DNA from: Apium graveolens | Lineage: Eukaryota > Streptophyta > Magnoliopsida > Apiales > Apiaceae | Reading direction: 5' to 3' | Assembly: GCF_009905375.1 (NCBI RefSeq) | Contig: NC_133652.1 | Coordinates: forward strand, 18,092,850-18,156,849 | Length of the DNA: 64,000 nt | Shown: positions 33,585-46,082 of the stretch, piece by piece | Numbering within the stretch: the first letter of the stretch is position 1 | Layout of the letters: each line of letters starts with the position of its first letter | The notes under the pieces: generated by a model | The model's input: only the letters and a program-made list of their open reading frames with translations | Database searches by the model: none | What the model was told of the DNA's origin: nothing | Position numbers and translations under genes: made by a program

Positions 33585-36120
33585 TGTAACGACCGAGGAA
33601 TTACGCTTGTATTATATTATAATAATAATAATTATGAGTATTATTATGTGATTAAATGTGTTAAGTCGTTGAACCCTAACTGCTATGTGTTATGTGTTGG
33701 TTGTTTTGATCCAAACGTGTTTTGGATATTTATTGAGCGTTCTATCGTCAGTTATATATATATTATATCAAAACCTGTACAGCTCAAAACTATGTTTTAA
33801 AAGCCCGTATTTCAAACAAAATCATTGGCCCTATTTTGCCAAAAATGCCCTATACCGTATAGCTATTCTGAACCCCTAGACGTTTTACAAATTGACCTTT
33901 TTCGCGAAAAACGACTTTTCCGGACCCCTTCAGGTACCAAAAACCCCACAAAAATCATATTCTTATTTTTATATGATTATGAAATTATCATATATCATTT
34001 TTCTTTGTATTTTTGTATTTTTCACAATTTTTGGGAATTTTTAGTATTTATTTTGTATTTATTGGATATTTAAAAATTCATTATTAATACCCAAAAATTA
34101 TAAAAATTGGGGCCAAATATTTTTATTAGGAGTGTAATTAGACCCTTAATTTTACTTAGGGGTATTATTTTCATAAATATAAATACCTGAATTACTATTA
34201 ATTAAATCAGTTAATTATAATTAAAAATCAGAAAATAAAAAGAAAATCAGAAAAGGGAATTAGGGTTAGGGTTTGTGAAGAACAGAGCAGGAGGATCAAA
34301 GGCAATCTTGATCGTGATTCCGGCATCCAAATCGAACGTGTGAGTACTCGTTTTGAAGCTTGTGATCTGTACTTTCTGTTCATGTACTTATTTTCATTGA
34401 TTATTGAGTTGATTTTTGATTGGTATTTTCGGGTTTTAATTTTGAATTCGGGTTTGAATTTCTAGTTGTTGTTTGATGTTATGGTTGTTAGAGACGTTTA
34501 GATCGTCGATTTTGGAGTCGAACGACACCGGTTTCGTCGATTTTGGTTGAGGTTTTAGCATCGTCGGAAAAGCGGCGACGCCGCTGTTGTTCTTCGTTTT
34601 CCGGTGACGACGTCGACGACTGGAGAAGAAGGAAGGAAGGAGAAGGTGTATGTGTTGCGGTGCACCAGAAACGGGGAAGAAACAAGTTTGAATCACACAA
34701 TTTGGTCATGTTTTTGTCTCGCCGGATTTTCGCCGGGAAACGTCGCCGGCCTCGGATTCTGGGTTGCTGGGGTGTGTTCTTCGCGACCCGGGTTCGACCC
34801 GGTTTGCAACCCGGTTTCGACCCGGGTTTGATCCTAAAAACCCTAATCTGGAAACCTGTGTTATGTTTCTGATATATTAATTATTTATTATATTTTCTAA
34901 AATCAGAAAATCAGTTTTAAAAATTCTAATAATTAATTAAAAAAATTAGTTTTATATTCTGAAAAATAGTATTATTAATTTCTAAATTATTTTATTAAAT
35001 TATAAATTCGAATTTAATTATTTAATTAATTATTTAATTATTTATCTAATTATTTATTAGTTATCTAATTAATTAATAATTAGGTAATTAATTAATAATT
35101 AGGTAATTAATTAATAAATAAGGATTAAAAATAATTAAATAATATGATTAATAATTCGATAATTAGTTATTATTACGAGTAATAATTCGATAATGGGAAT
35201 TATTATTCGAGCGATAGTTATTCGAATAATATTGTAGTGATTATTTGTATCGTATAATTAAATACCGATAATTAATTGATTAACGAATCGTATAAGTTTC
35301 AGTAATAATGTAATAAGTTCGATAATTATATGAGGATTGCGAGTAGCTCGTATTTATACGAGTAATTAATCGTTGAGTTAGATTATAATTCGAACACATA
35401 GTAGATATTCGATAAATAGCGTATCTGTTAATAGAATCGATCGATTATTTGTAAATAATCGATCTAATCGAATAAATATCGATACGTTATAAATATTATA
35501 ATAAATTGTGATTAATCCTGATAATTAGAGATTTATTATTTTAGATTATTCAATAGGCAATTATTAATTATTTATTAGTTATTTATTTATTCAATATTTA
35601 AAAAGGTGATTAATTATTTCGATAATTAATCACATAATTTTCAATAAACCGTAACTTCTTCATTTTAACTCCAAAAATTATAAAAAAATTATTTTTGACT
35701 TTGATTTTTCTTAAATAATTATTTAAAAATTATTTTAGGATTTAAAAGGTTGTAATAATTATTTATAATGAATAATAAATTAAATCATCCGTATTTAATT
35801 CATAACAATTCAACCGTTAGTCCGATTTAAGTGAAACGAAGACCCCTAGACTCAGAAAAATGAGACGAATCCAATAAAAATGGTTGTAAGTTATAATTTC
35901 TTCTGAAAAAGAGTGGTTTGGTGATAATTGATAGTTCGTAGGTCCTAGTAGGGATATAATTGAGCCGAATAAATCCCGAAAAATTATAATAAAATCAGAT
36001 ACGACTAGTAATGCAGGTATAAGCCCAGAATTGATTCTAAAAATAATTATAAATATAGAAATTAATTATGTGCTTTATGTGTTACGTGTTATATGTGATT
36101 ATGTGCATAAATGTGTTGTG

Positions 36121-36166
<46 letters not shown>

Positions 36167-37404
36167 AGTCAGATAGAAACGCATGGGTAGACTGATAAGG
36201 TTGCGTGATATCAATTCAAGATACACGTATATAGTAAATTATCTAAACACCTATCTTTCCATGATTTGTTCAGTGTTAGCAAGGCAGAGCAAGCTAGGGT
36301 CAGAAGGCAGTAAGTTAAACCAGGTTAAGTACGCGCAAGGCAAGTTTTTCCCCTATTCTAAATTCAGAATAGTGATTTATATTTCCTTTCTATCGTATCA
36401 ATTTTCTTTGATAATTATTGTTCATATACATTGTTACCCATTTATATCACTTGTTCCATTTCATTTCAATTCTTGATTTACCCAATTTATTGAATTCCCT
36501 GTTCATATTTCAATTCCTTTACCCTATATATATTCTGGTATATCCTGGTGTTGGGATATATCAATAGCATACCGATTGTTCCGGATGCTCAGCCTTGGAC
36601 TGGATGGTTACTATAAAGGCTGGGTTTTTCCCAGACCATTAATTAATAGGCCATAGTTGCCTGAGTACTCCTTATGTTGGTTGGGTCTATGCAGTTGGGT
36701 ATAGATCCGCACTATATTCTGACTGATCAGCAGATTATAGTGCATATGTTGGTTCTTGTTTCCAGTCTTGTTCATTTGGCACTCGCCATCATTGGCAAAT
36801 TATTATCATATACAGATACAGATGGTTGTTCAAACCAGCAGCTTATTGGTTTATTTATTTCTCTTTATTTCTCTCTCTTTATAATATATATATAAATTGT
36901 TGCAGGCTTGTTGAGCAATTTTGGCTCATTTCTTTTATTGTCACTCCTATTGTTTTACAGTTAAGATAGAGAATGAAACCCATCAGGACCCGCATAGTCA
37001 AGAAGCGAGTCAAGCAGCGGGACCCTCTTATACCAAGAGTGTTCCTTCCTATTCCCGAAGAGAGCTTTGAATTGCCAGATCAGGTGTAGCAGGATAAGTA
37101 GTAATGTTGGGTTGAATAAAAGTTTTGTGTAGTTTGAATAAAAGATTGCGTAGTGAAACTGTAGATAGAATAAAGTTTTGTAATAAAGAGAGTTCTTGAG
37201 ACAGGTTTTGTTTAGTTGGATTTGTAATAAAGTGTATAATAAAGTGTAGTGCATGATTCTTGTTTCCAAACTCAACCCTTAAAAGATCCTGAGTAGTGAT
37301 AGTTCGGGGTAATTATTATATTAATATTCCGCTTGTGCAGGTATAGTTGGTAATTGTTGTTAATAATGCCCCAAATCTATACCCCGGATTTGGAGGGTGT
37401 TATA
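33585..37404 (+). mobile_element. Ty3/Gypsy solo LTR, family 3
   Basis: 3820 bp starting TGTAACGACCGAGG and ending GGAGGGTGTTATA (terminal CA changed to TA), flanked by AACTT at 33580-33584 and 37405-37409. It interrupts the Copia protease region. Leader layout again: donor CGT|GTGAGT after 34339; mini-exon 36274-36339 with donor AAG|GCAAGT; final exon from 36961 with ATG at 36973 (37 codons, Lys/Arg-rich start) and phase-0 donor CAG|GTGTAG after 37083. Frames at 34543-34872 in its GC-rich leader have no recognisable product. Confidence 0.9.
36126..36162. repeat. (TA)n microsatellite
   Basis: Uninterrupted TA dinucleotides inside the family-3 solo LTR. Confidence 0.9.
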
Positions 37405-39877
37405 AACTTTCTCCACAAAGTCTGATAGCAGGGTTTTATTTCCAGTCATATGTCCTGAACATCCACTGTCAAGAACTAGGATGTTTTTCCTGTTGCCCTA
37501 CAATCACAAAGACCACTATTGGTTAGTTTTAAGGACCCAGACTTGCTTGGATCATTTGGCCTTTTTAAGTTTGTTAGCATTTGCAGCGGATTTAATTTCA
37601 GAGTTTATGCTAACATGCTGTTTATCAGAATTTATATCAGACTTTGCCTCAGACTTTACACTAGAAGGAATAATACTAACTTTCTTCAAAGAAGGTTTTA
37701 TTTGATAATAATCATAGTATAAACTATGATATTCCTTACAAGTATAAATGGAATTCCATAAACTGCCACAATGAAAACAAGGATTTTGTGGTTTAAACCT
37801 AACAGCCTGACTCTTAACTCCTGATTTAGGAGGTAAAGAGTTTATATCTTTATATTTCCTACAAAAAGAAGCAAGATGGTTAGAGTTTCCACAGTTGTAA
37901 TATTTTTTTCTAGGAGCATTAGGAACAGGCATATAATTATTGCTTTTATTCACACCTTCCTTTCCATTCCTATTTTTCCTAGCTTCCTTTACCTTGTTCA
38001 CATTTCTAATCTCTTTCAGCTTATGCTTAAGCTGCTTCTTTGTCATTAAGCCTATGTTAACTTCAGCTGGTTTATCTGGTTTTAATTTGTCAGAAGTTGA
38101 ATTTTCTTTGACTTCTGTCTTAGACTCTTTCATCTTTTCAAAATCAGACTTTACAGTTTTTGCTACAAACTTAACAGGATTTACCTTTGGCTTAGCAGTT
38201 TGCTTAACAACAATTGGCTCAATTTGCACAGTTCCTTTCTCACTTTTATCATCTCCATAACTTAAGCCCTCTTTCCAGTTTCCACTACTTAGTAAATTCT
38301 GAGTTGTTCTGCCAGAGTTAGTCCAAGTTCTGATGATCTCTCTTTCCTTTTCTAAATCAGTTTTTAGAGATTCATTCAATTTTAGCACTTCATTTCTAAC
38401 ATACAAAGCCTCATCTCTTTCTTTCTTAGTTTGATGAAGAAAAACTAACTCATTTTCTAAATAGTCATTTCTGTTTTTAAGATCAAGATTTTCAGATGTT
38501 AATCTTTCACATGTTAAAGTCTGATCTCTAAAACTAATGAACATGGTTTTAAGATATAATCTCAACTCAATAATATCATCAGTATGAAAAGTAAAGGTTG
38601 TTTGAGGTACCTTCAATTCAGCAGTTTCAGGGCTGCTATCAGCATTTGCCATCAAGGCATAGCTCACCTCATCTTCAGAATCTGAAGTGTCTGTCCAGTT
38701 TTTCTTCTTTGTGACAAGTGCCTTGCCTTTATCACTTTTTCCTTTCTTGCAGTCAGGAGATATGTGGCCTCTTTCACCACAATTGTAGCATTTGACATTT
38801 GAGTTGTTTCCTCTGTCAGGCTTTCCTCCTTTACCTTCAGACTTTCTGAACCTTTTTTTTAATCAAAACTTCCACCTTTCCTAGAAAATCTCTTGCCCTT
38901 TCTGAATTTCTTGTAGGCTATCTTTGTGATACCCTTCACCATTAGAGCACACAGTTGCATCATCTCAGCATCATCTCAGCATCAACATTAGCTTAAGATA
39001 AACTTTCAGTTTCTGAATCATCATCATCAGAATATGATGACTCTGAATCAGACTTTATGATGAGAGTCTTTCCTTTGCCCTTCTTTGAGACAACAACTTT
39101 AGAAGATTCCTCCTCAACTTTAAGAGCAATTGTACTTGACTTTCTTCCATGCCTATTGCTCATCTGATCCATCTCAAGTTCATAAATTTTGAGCATACCA
39201 TAAATTTCATCAAGAGTAGTTTCAGTAAGGTCATAGTTGTCTCTTATGGTAGTAGACTTCAAATCCCAATTTTCAGAAAGAGCTAAAAGGAATTTTAGAT
39301 TTGAATCTTCAATATCATATTCCTTGTCCACCAGTGACAAATCATTCAAGAGTTTGACAAACCTGTCATATAAATCAGTTAATGACTCATCAGTTTTTGG
39401 GTCAAAGTGCTCATACTCTTGAGTGAGTATAGTCCTCCTGTTCTTTTTGATTGCATCAGTTCCCTGGCATCTTGTCTCCAAAGCATCTCATATCTCCTTT
39501 GCAGTCTTGCATCCAATTACCCTATTTGACATGACATTATCAATTGTACTATGCAGCAAATGCCTTACCCTTGCATCCTTAGCAATATATGAGATGTCTT
39601 CAGCTGTGTACTCACTTTTCTCCTTTGGAATCATCTTTGTTGGTTGATCAGCAACTGCAACAGAGAGCTTGGTAGGCTTATATGGTCCTTCATTAATTAT
39701 GTCAAGGTATTCTGGATCTGTAGCTTCCAGAAATATAACCATCTTCACTTTCCATATGGGATACTCGGAAGGTCTCGGTATGGGAACCCTAATAGTCTCA
39801 TATCGACTGTGGGTTTGAGTGTTTTGGGTTTCTTGAGTTTTGATGGGCTTAGTTGGGGTTTGTGTTTCTTCAGACAT
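37405..39877 (-). pseudogene. Copia gag and protease start
   Basis: Gag starts at 39877 (MSEETQTPTKP) and runs to 38993 in one frame with an internal stop near 39485. After a frame change, 38667-37552 follows. In the gap near 38800-38740 a canonical knuckle CYNCGERGHISPDC is readable. Further on come a coiled-coil-like segment (about 38560-38330), a long Lys-rich stretch, a knuckle whose first Cys is lost (YNCGNSNHLASFC) and a third degenerate Cys cluster (CFHCGSLWNSIYTC). Near 37470-37410 the protease motif LDSGCSGHMTG can be read before the solo-LTR insertion cuts it. Gag is unusually long, as in Sirevirus-type elements. Confidence 0.8.
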
Positions 39878-39916
39878 GATTGTTTAGATCTTCACTGTAT
39901 GTGTGTTAACAGAAAA

Positions 39917-39928
39917 ACTCTGATATCA
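39917..39928 (-). other. Copia primer-binding site (tRNA-Met type)
   Basis: On the minus strand TGATATCAGAGT lies 2 nt after the 5' LTR. It matches the usual tRNA-Met primer-site wording with one changed base near the start, and it fixes the element's orientation. Confidence 0.75.
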
Positions 39929-39930
39929 CT

Positions 39931-40507
39931 TGTTAGGTCACAAAACACTGTAGAAGGGGGTTGAATACAGTATTTATATAATCAAATCGATTTTAACACA
40001 AGTATGTAACAAAGATCAAGTATATTCAATAAACTCTGTTACAATATGAACTGTTGTTCTCTCTCAGTGATGAACAAATATCACTAAGAGCTGATAGGTT
40101 ACAATGAATAATGTTTCTCGATAATGATAACACATATAGTGTAAACCCTAAGTCTGTGTTTATATAGTACACAGTTACGAGATATCTTATAATTGATATG
40201 GAATATAATTCTGTCTCCTAAAATATATCAATCAGATATCTTATACAAGTCTTCTAGTCTTCTAACTCTTCATGCATATCTTCTTTTCATTTAGTTCAGA
40301 TCTTCTCCTGTAAATCAGCCATATTCCTTATCTGAAAGTCTTCCCGCACTTAAGTACTGATATGTATCTTCTGACACCTTAAGTTCTGATATTAAGTTCT
40401 GACTTCAGTAAGTTCTGATTTCCGTAAGTCCTGATATGTCCCGTTGTTAAGTTCTGAAAAACTAAACACAGATCAGATTAGACAAGATATCTCAAATATA
40501 TATAACA
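39931..40507 (-). repeat. Copia 5' LTR
   Basis: 577 bp, TG...CA, followed outside by the TATAA duplication. It pairs with the LTR at 5653-6217. Relative to that copy it retains 12 bp (TAGTACACAG region). Confidence 0.92.
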
Positions 40508-41087
40508 TATAAAATGTATTCAGAAATTATAAAATTGTTATTCACTTAAAAATGTAATGAGTTAAAATTATAATTCACATTTGCGTTTTAATCAAACACG
40601 GACCATATATTATATTCAGGCGGAATCATTTTATTAAAAGTTATATGAGGTATAAACTGAGCGGATATGTAAGTACTCGTACCCGGAATCATATTTTATT
40701 TATGTATAACTTTTTTGTCAAATTTGGATTATATATAAAATAGATTTGGGTTATGTATCATATGTTTTAATCAAATATAAGCCGAGATATCGAATAATCG
40801 ATTAAATTTACAGGGGGCGTAATTGTAAATTGGCAGGGAGGGAGATCGGTAGTCCCTAGTGTGGTGCATTTGTCTTTGGTTAGTATAAAGTCGCAGAAGT
40901 GGGTGGAGTTTACGAGGAAAAAAGATCGGAGGAGAATACAACGAGTTTCTTATTTCATCACCCCTTCAGCTGTCTCTTCCACCCTTTTATAAGCCACCCA
41001 CCCCCTCCATCTCTCCAGAGATTCATTTCCGGTCTCTCTCTCTCTCTATATATATAATTCAATTCTTGTATTTACATATAAGAAGCA
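40508..41087 (+). promoter_or_regulatory. Upstream region and promoter of the aldolase gene
   Basis: A TATA box TTTTATAAG at about 40985-40993 is followed by a CT-rich 5' UTR with a CTCTCTCTC run just before the ATG at 41088. The start site is probably near 41015-41025. The Copia insertion ends only about 480 bp upstream of the TATA box, so it may have displaced distal regulatory sequence. Confidence 0.6.
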
Positions 41088-44000
41088 ATGGCGGCTACGA
41101 GTTTTGCGAAGCTCAACGCAACGTCCTCACAGTGGATCGCTCAACAACCTTTTAATCAACGTACTGGATCTGCTTCTTTTTCTCCTGCTCGAAGAGTCTC
41201 TGTTGTTCGTGCCGGATCTTACTCCGATGAACTCGTCAAGACCGCTGTATACCTCCCCCCCTCTCTCTCTCTCTCTCTCTCCCTCCCTCCCTCTCTCCCC
41301 CTCTCTCTTGCGTATGCAAGCGAACATAATTGTTCGTGGTTTAAATAATTGAATGTTTAATATTTCATTTAATACCGATTGATTGGAAATTTAAGCTATT
41401 CATGTTGTTTGATCTTTCATATCTTCATATTTGTATTAGTTCATAATTATTTTTTTTACTCAATTTGTTCTAATAATTCAATCCCTGTGTCATTTTCTAG
41501 GTTTCTTTTAACACAACTTACTAATGTTACATGGCCTCCAAAGCAACAAACTTTGGTGTTTTTTTACTCTATTTTAAGTTACTTTTGTAAAAGCTACTAT
41601 GGCTACAATAGGTTTTTAGTCTTATTCTTCACTCTAGACGACTACATGTTCAAATTCACTTCTAGTTATTTGTTTAGTATCGGTGCCTTTTTCGGGTACC
41701 TTTCCCAAGTCCTAAATGTTATGTATATAGGATGCCGTCACTGCTTATATGCATAAAAACATTTGCCATATCTCTTTACAATTTGCCTTTAATTGAGAAT
41801 TAAGCTGGTGAAATTCCAGTGAAACCTTTTTACATAAGTGAAGACTATGTACTTGTTCTGTTTTAATGCTAAAAAGAAAACTTCTGAATACTGAGACTAT
41901 ACTGATATGAATTAGCATTGGGAATCTTGTTTTGTATTATATATCTTGACATTTACATTTACTTTAAATTTATTGAGAATAAAGATCAAGTTTTCAAATT
42001 ATATTTGAAGGAGGGGCGGTGGTTTCTTCAGATGCTTTACCTTTTGCTTTAACTAAGACCATGCAGGATTAAGCATCAACATTGACGTTATCAGTTTGAT
42101 CTAATTTATCCTGTTCTACTTTTGTGATAGAAAACCATTGCATCCCCTGGACGTGGTATCCTCGCTATAGACGAGTCAAATGCAACATGTGGGAAGAGAT
42201 TGGCCTCTATTGGATTAGACAATACAGAAGTTAACAGACAGGCTTATAGGCAACTTTTGCTGACAACTCCCGGTCTAGGTGAATATATTTCTGGGGCCAT
42301 TATGTTTGAAGAAACACTCTACCAGTCAACAACAGATGGAAAGAAGATGGTGGACTGCTTGATTGAACAGAATATTGTACCTGGCATCAAAGTCGATAAG
42401 GTGTGTTTATCAATTATCTTTATTATACTTCTTTCCCTCGGGAGCTGACATTAATGAATTTTAGTACATCATATATCTTTGTTCAAATTTATTTATTCAG
42501 ACAGTTAATTTATCTTTTTATCTTCTACTTGTATTCAGGGTTTGGTTCCTCTACCTGGTTCTAACAATGAATCGTGGTGCCAAGGTTTGGATGGATTGGC
42601 TTCTAGATCAGCTGAATACTACAATCAAGGTGCCCGCTTTGCAAAGTGGTAAGTCATCTCCAGTCAACATATATTACAAAACTTTAGATTTTAAAAATAC
42701 GCCAGTTTGGTATTTATGCAAGAACTATGTAACGGCATGTAAGTTATAATAAATTACTTAAATTTTATTTCTTAATAAACTAGGCGCACAGTTGTCAGCA
42801 TTCCTTGTGGCCCGTCTGCATTGGCCGTCAAAGAAGCTGCATGGGGACTTGCACGTTATGCTTCTATATCTCAGGTACCTCTTCATTTTGGACTTCGCTA
42901 GTAGTTTGATTTCTATTATTTGGTTGAAAATAGAAAATGGAAGGTGAGATTGGATGATGTACAATTACTTGGCAAAGTTTATCTCATTGAGCTTTGCGCT
43001 GGGAAGAATCTTATATTCAAAGTAATCCGGGGTCACGTTATTGAAGACTATAAGCTAAACTGCTATATCTCAAGTATCTCTTCAAGTTTTATTGATCGTG
43101 CAGGATAATGGTCTGGTGCCCATAGTGGAGCCTGAGATTCTTCTTGATGGAGATCACTCAATTGATAGGACACTGGAAGTTGCTGAGAAAGTATGGTCAG
43201 AAGTCTTCTTTTACTTGGCACAAAACAATGTAATGTTTGAGGGTATCCTACTCAAACCAAGCATGGTAACTCCAGGGGCTGAGCACAAGGAGAAGGCTTC
43301 TCCAGAGACTATTGCAAAATATACCCTAACTATGCTTAAGAGAAGAGTACCTCCAGCTGTTCCAGGAATCATGGTATGTGGTTTCATTCATTTCTAATTC
43401 CTGACATTGCTTTTGTTTTTTGTTCCTTGAAGTCTACCTAAATGTATGGCTATAAGAAACTTATTAAAGAATGATATTCTAAGTGTTGATATTTGATACT
43501 GACCTGCAATCATTTGAATTTAATAATTGAAGAAACCAATTTTACTGGAGTCACTAGTTGGCCAAATCCATGAGTTTGATTCAAAATCAACTTTTTTTTA
43601 TGTCTTATTAGCAGGATCACGGTTTAGATCTGAGAACTCGAATCTCAGTTCTTAAATACTTGGGATTACTCGAGCAACTTCTATTCTTTTAAACTTAATG
43701 TCTCACCTCTCCTCTTGATATTATTTGTTTCTTTTATATGATAAGTATTCAAGTGTCTGTAGTTAGTTCCTTCATACTAGATATGCTAACCGAATGCCTG
43801 GTTCCAATTTATATAGTTTTTGTCTGGAGGACAATCTGAAATGGAAGCTACACTCAACCTAAATGCAATGAATCAGACACCCAACCCCTGGCATGTGTCT
43901 TTCTCTTATGCACGTGCTCTGCAGAACACAGTCCTGAAGACATGGCAAGGACTTCCTGAAAATGTTGATGCTGCCAAACAATCTCTTTTGGTGCGAGCAA

Positions 44001-44095
44001 AGGCCAACTCCTTGGCACAACTTGGCAAGTACACGGCCGAGGGTGAGAGTGACGATGCTAAGAAAGGGATGTTTGTGAAGGGCTACACCTACTGA
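41088..44095 (+). CDS. Fructose-bisphosphate aldolase, chloroplastic (class I)
   Basis: Calvin-cycle and plastid glycolytic enzyme that condenses or cleaves fructose 1,6-bisphosphate (and sedoheptulose bisphosphate in plants). Six exons: 41088-41246, 42131-42400, 42539-42648, 42784-42874, 43104-43373, 43817-44095. All junctions are GT-AG and keep frame, giving about 392 residues, the usual length of plastid aldolases. Residues 1 to ~45 are Ser/Ala/Arg-rich, a likely chloroplast transit peptide ending near VVRAGS. Conserved blocks include [32 protein letters not shown] and the Schiff-base lysine in [11 protein letters not shown] (about residue 261). The C-terminus [10 protein letters not shown] matches plastid isoforms. 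No damage is seen. Confidence 0.96.
41264..41308 (+). repeat. CT-rich microsatellite in aldolase intron 1
   Basis: (CT)n passing into CCCT repeats directly after the exon 1 donor. Open frames through it are artefacts of the repeat. Confidence 0.85.
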
Positions 44096-44374
44096 GTCCA
44101 AATATAGTAGCATAAATGCTAATCCTGTGCCAACTTGTTTTTGGTAGCTATGAGTGCCGAGATAGACTTGCTATATAAGCTTGATTTTGTCGACATATTT
44201 CTCTGTTTTAATAAGGAACTGTTATAAAGAAAATTTTCATTTTGTAACCCACTGAAATACGGGGATTCGGGCCAGAGTAAAAATGCGTACTATTACAACC
44301 TTCTGTTTTTCTCTATAGTATCTTAATATGTTGAGATCATTGTATTTTATTTCCTGGTCTTTATTTCGTAGGCG

Positions 44375-44380
44375 AATAAA
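44375..44380 (+). terminator. Probable poly(A) signal of the aldolase gene
   Basis: AATAAA about 280 nt after the stop codon, a plausible 3' UTR length. Confidence 0.4.
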
Positions 44381-46082
44381 GATATTTTTCATTTTGTATT
44401 AAATTCTTATTAGCTCAACATGTGAATTGCATGATTTGAGAATGGAGATGGATGAAGTCTGTTAAAAAATTTCGTTCTTTCTTGCAATTGATTTTCTTTG
44501 TTTTGATACGACTTGGAATTCTTTTCTTTTTTTTTTTGATAAATGACTTGGAATCTTTTCATCCCTCTTTTTAGTCATATGTGCTATTTTTTCTTTAATG
44601 TTTTATTGTACATATGAATTTAGTTTGTTTATCAATAGCCATGTTGAGTTCTAGCAATACATTCAATTTGTTGTTATGTTTATATAATTAATTATTTTGA
44701 CTATATTAACATATGATGCCACCAGATTAGAGTTCCGATGTTTGGTACTCGGTTATATCTCTGAGGATGAATAGGTGTTTGAGAAAATTGGTCGGATCAA
44801 GAAGTGAGAGTGCTCCGGAGCTTGAAACCCACATACTGCAACATATGTGTATCAGGACTCCCATGACATCCTTGTTTGACTTGGGTAATGATTTAAAACA
44901 TAACAATTGTTTTCAGGTTGCTTTTGTCTGTCTTGATGGTCTTGGCGAAATATCAGAGCAGAATATTCTCTTAAGAAGTCGAAGCCTCTTTTGGATTCAC
45001 TGGGAATTCACTGAACCATGCGGAGTTGAGGTCTTGTCAAAACTTGGTGTTTCAGCATACCTATTCTCGCAAAGTTGGAGATGTCGTTAAGTCCAACAAC
45101 TGTGTTCAAAAGAGAAGATGGTTCCCTAGGTTTAACTTTCTTACTTTGTTTTTGTGGGAAAGAGAGAGATGTTTTTTTAAGAGGTCGTATTGAAATGATT
45201 TCGAGGACCTAGTTTTGCAATACCAACAATTCATGAATACAACTCTACTTTGGGGATAGGTACACTATCTCATCCTCTCACTGGGACACAATCACAACAC
45301 ACATCTAGTTTAGTCTACTAATCTTGTCAAATATTGGTCATACATATACTTGATTTTACATAATTATCGCAGAATTATGCTGGCTGTCTATTGCACTCTC
45401 CCTCATAGAGCTCCTCGTGTGCATCAAATTTGGACATGTTATGCTATCTATTTGCTTGTTTCATATGTTTTATGCCATTTACTTCTCGAATTATAAACTT
45501 ATATTTCTTGATTTGGCCTTATACCAGGGTTATCTCGCAATCATATGTGTAGCTGTTGGTAGTTTTTTGGATAGCTGTTGGTCTTACCCTTGCAATGTTC
45601 TTGATCTTATGGTCATGTGAATTGCATCAGAGTTTGAGGAGAAAGCAGCATTACATTTAGAGTGATTCATTCTTTTGATCATTATGTCTTGCAGGTAAAC
45701 ATGCTATACGTTCAGTTTCGTGCAGAAGCTGAATATTTTGCTAATTTTCATATATCGTCATTTTTTGCTTGTTGCTTTATATAGAATAATGTATGAATAC
45801 AGAGTCTTTGTATGAACAAATGTCTCTAGGGGTCCTAAACAATCTTTGGAACCTCAGATTATTACACACTACCATTAATATCCATCATCTCATTTTACGC
45901 TGGGGGACCAACCACTAGATGAAAGTTGGCGCAGGTATGATTATTTGAGTAATAAATGGCTTTTATTGATTTAATTATCTTCTTCATTGTTATATGTTTT
46001 TGTGAATACTTGAGAAACGAAACCTGAAATCCATCCGGGTAATTTTGAATGAGCAGGCTGAATTCCTCAAGTTTAAGATTCT
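44381..46082. other. Intergenic region between aldolase and thioesterase genes
   Basis: An open frame at 44767-45090 (107 codons) has no family I recognise. Other frames of the same stretch read LKKSKPLLDSLGIH and FKREDGSLGLTF, which look protein-like, so 44760-45170 may be a decayed exon or a transcribed non-coding sequence. The remainder is AT-rich and shows nothing else; its right end includes the 3' UTR of the thioesterase gene. Confidence 0.4.

Larger units (their letters stand above)
5653..40507 (-). mobile_element. Complete but decayed Ty1/Copia retrotransposon with nested insertions
   Basis: Two direct LTRs (5653-6217 and 39931-40507) are bounded by the same 5-bp duplication TATAA at 5648-5652 and 40508-40512. 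The primer-binding site abuts the right LTR and the polypurine tract abuts the left one, so the element reads right to left. Order on the minus strand is gag, protease, integrase, RT, RNase H (Copia order), then a long extra ORF. That extra ORF and the large gag resemble the Sirevirus lineage. The roughly 35-kb span includes about 22 kb of three Ty3/Gypsy insertions; the Copia sequence itself is about 12.6 kb. By my hand alignment the LTRs differ at about 27 of 565 sites plus one 12-bp indel, so the insertion is old. Frameshifts and stops make it non-autonomous. Confidence 0.9.

Noticed and set aside
34259..34275. Telomere-like TTAGGG words
   Set aside because: Only two units, inside a solo LTR leader; not an interstitial telomere.
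34543..34872. Arg-rich frame in the family-3 solo LTR
   Set aside because: GC-rich leader sequence without family resemblance; overlapping frames are equally open.
36126..36162. Possible promoter TATA array
   Set aside because: Pure (TA)n microsatellite inside an intron-like part of the LTR.
40508..40800. Right half of a small element split by the Copia insertion
   Set aside because: Some words echo 5250-5460, but no inverted ends or shared boundary could be matched.
41127..41348. Open frames on both strands over the first aldolase exon and intron
   Set aside because: They run into the CT microsatellite and are shadows of the aldolase exon.
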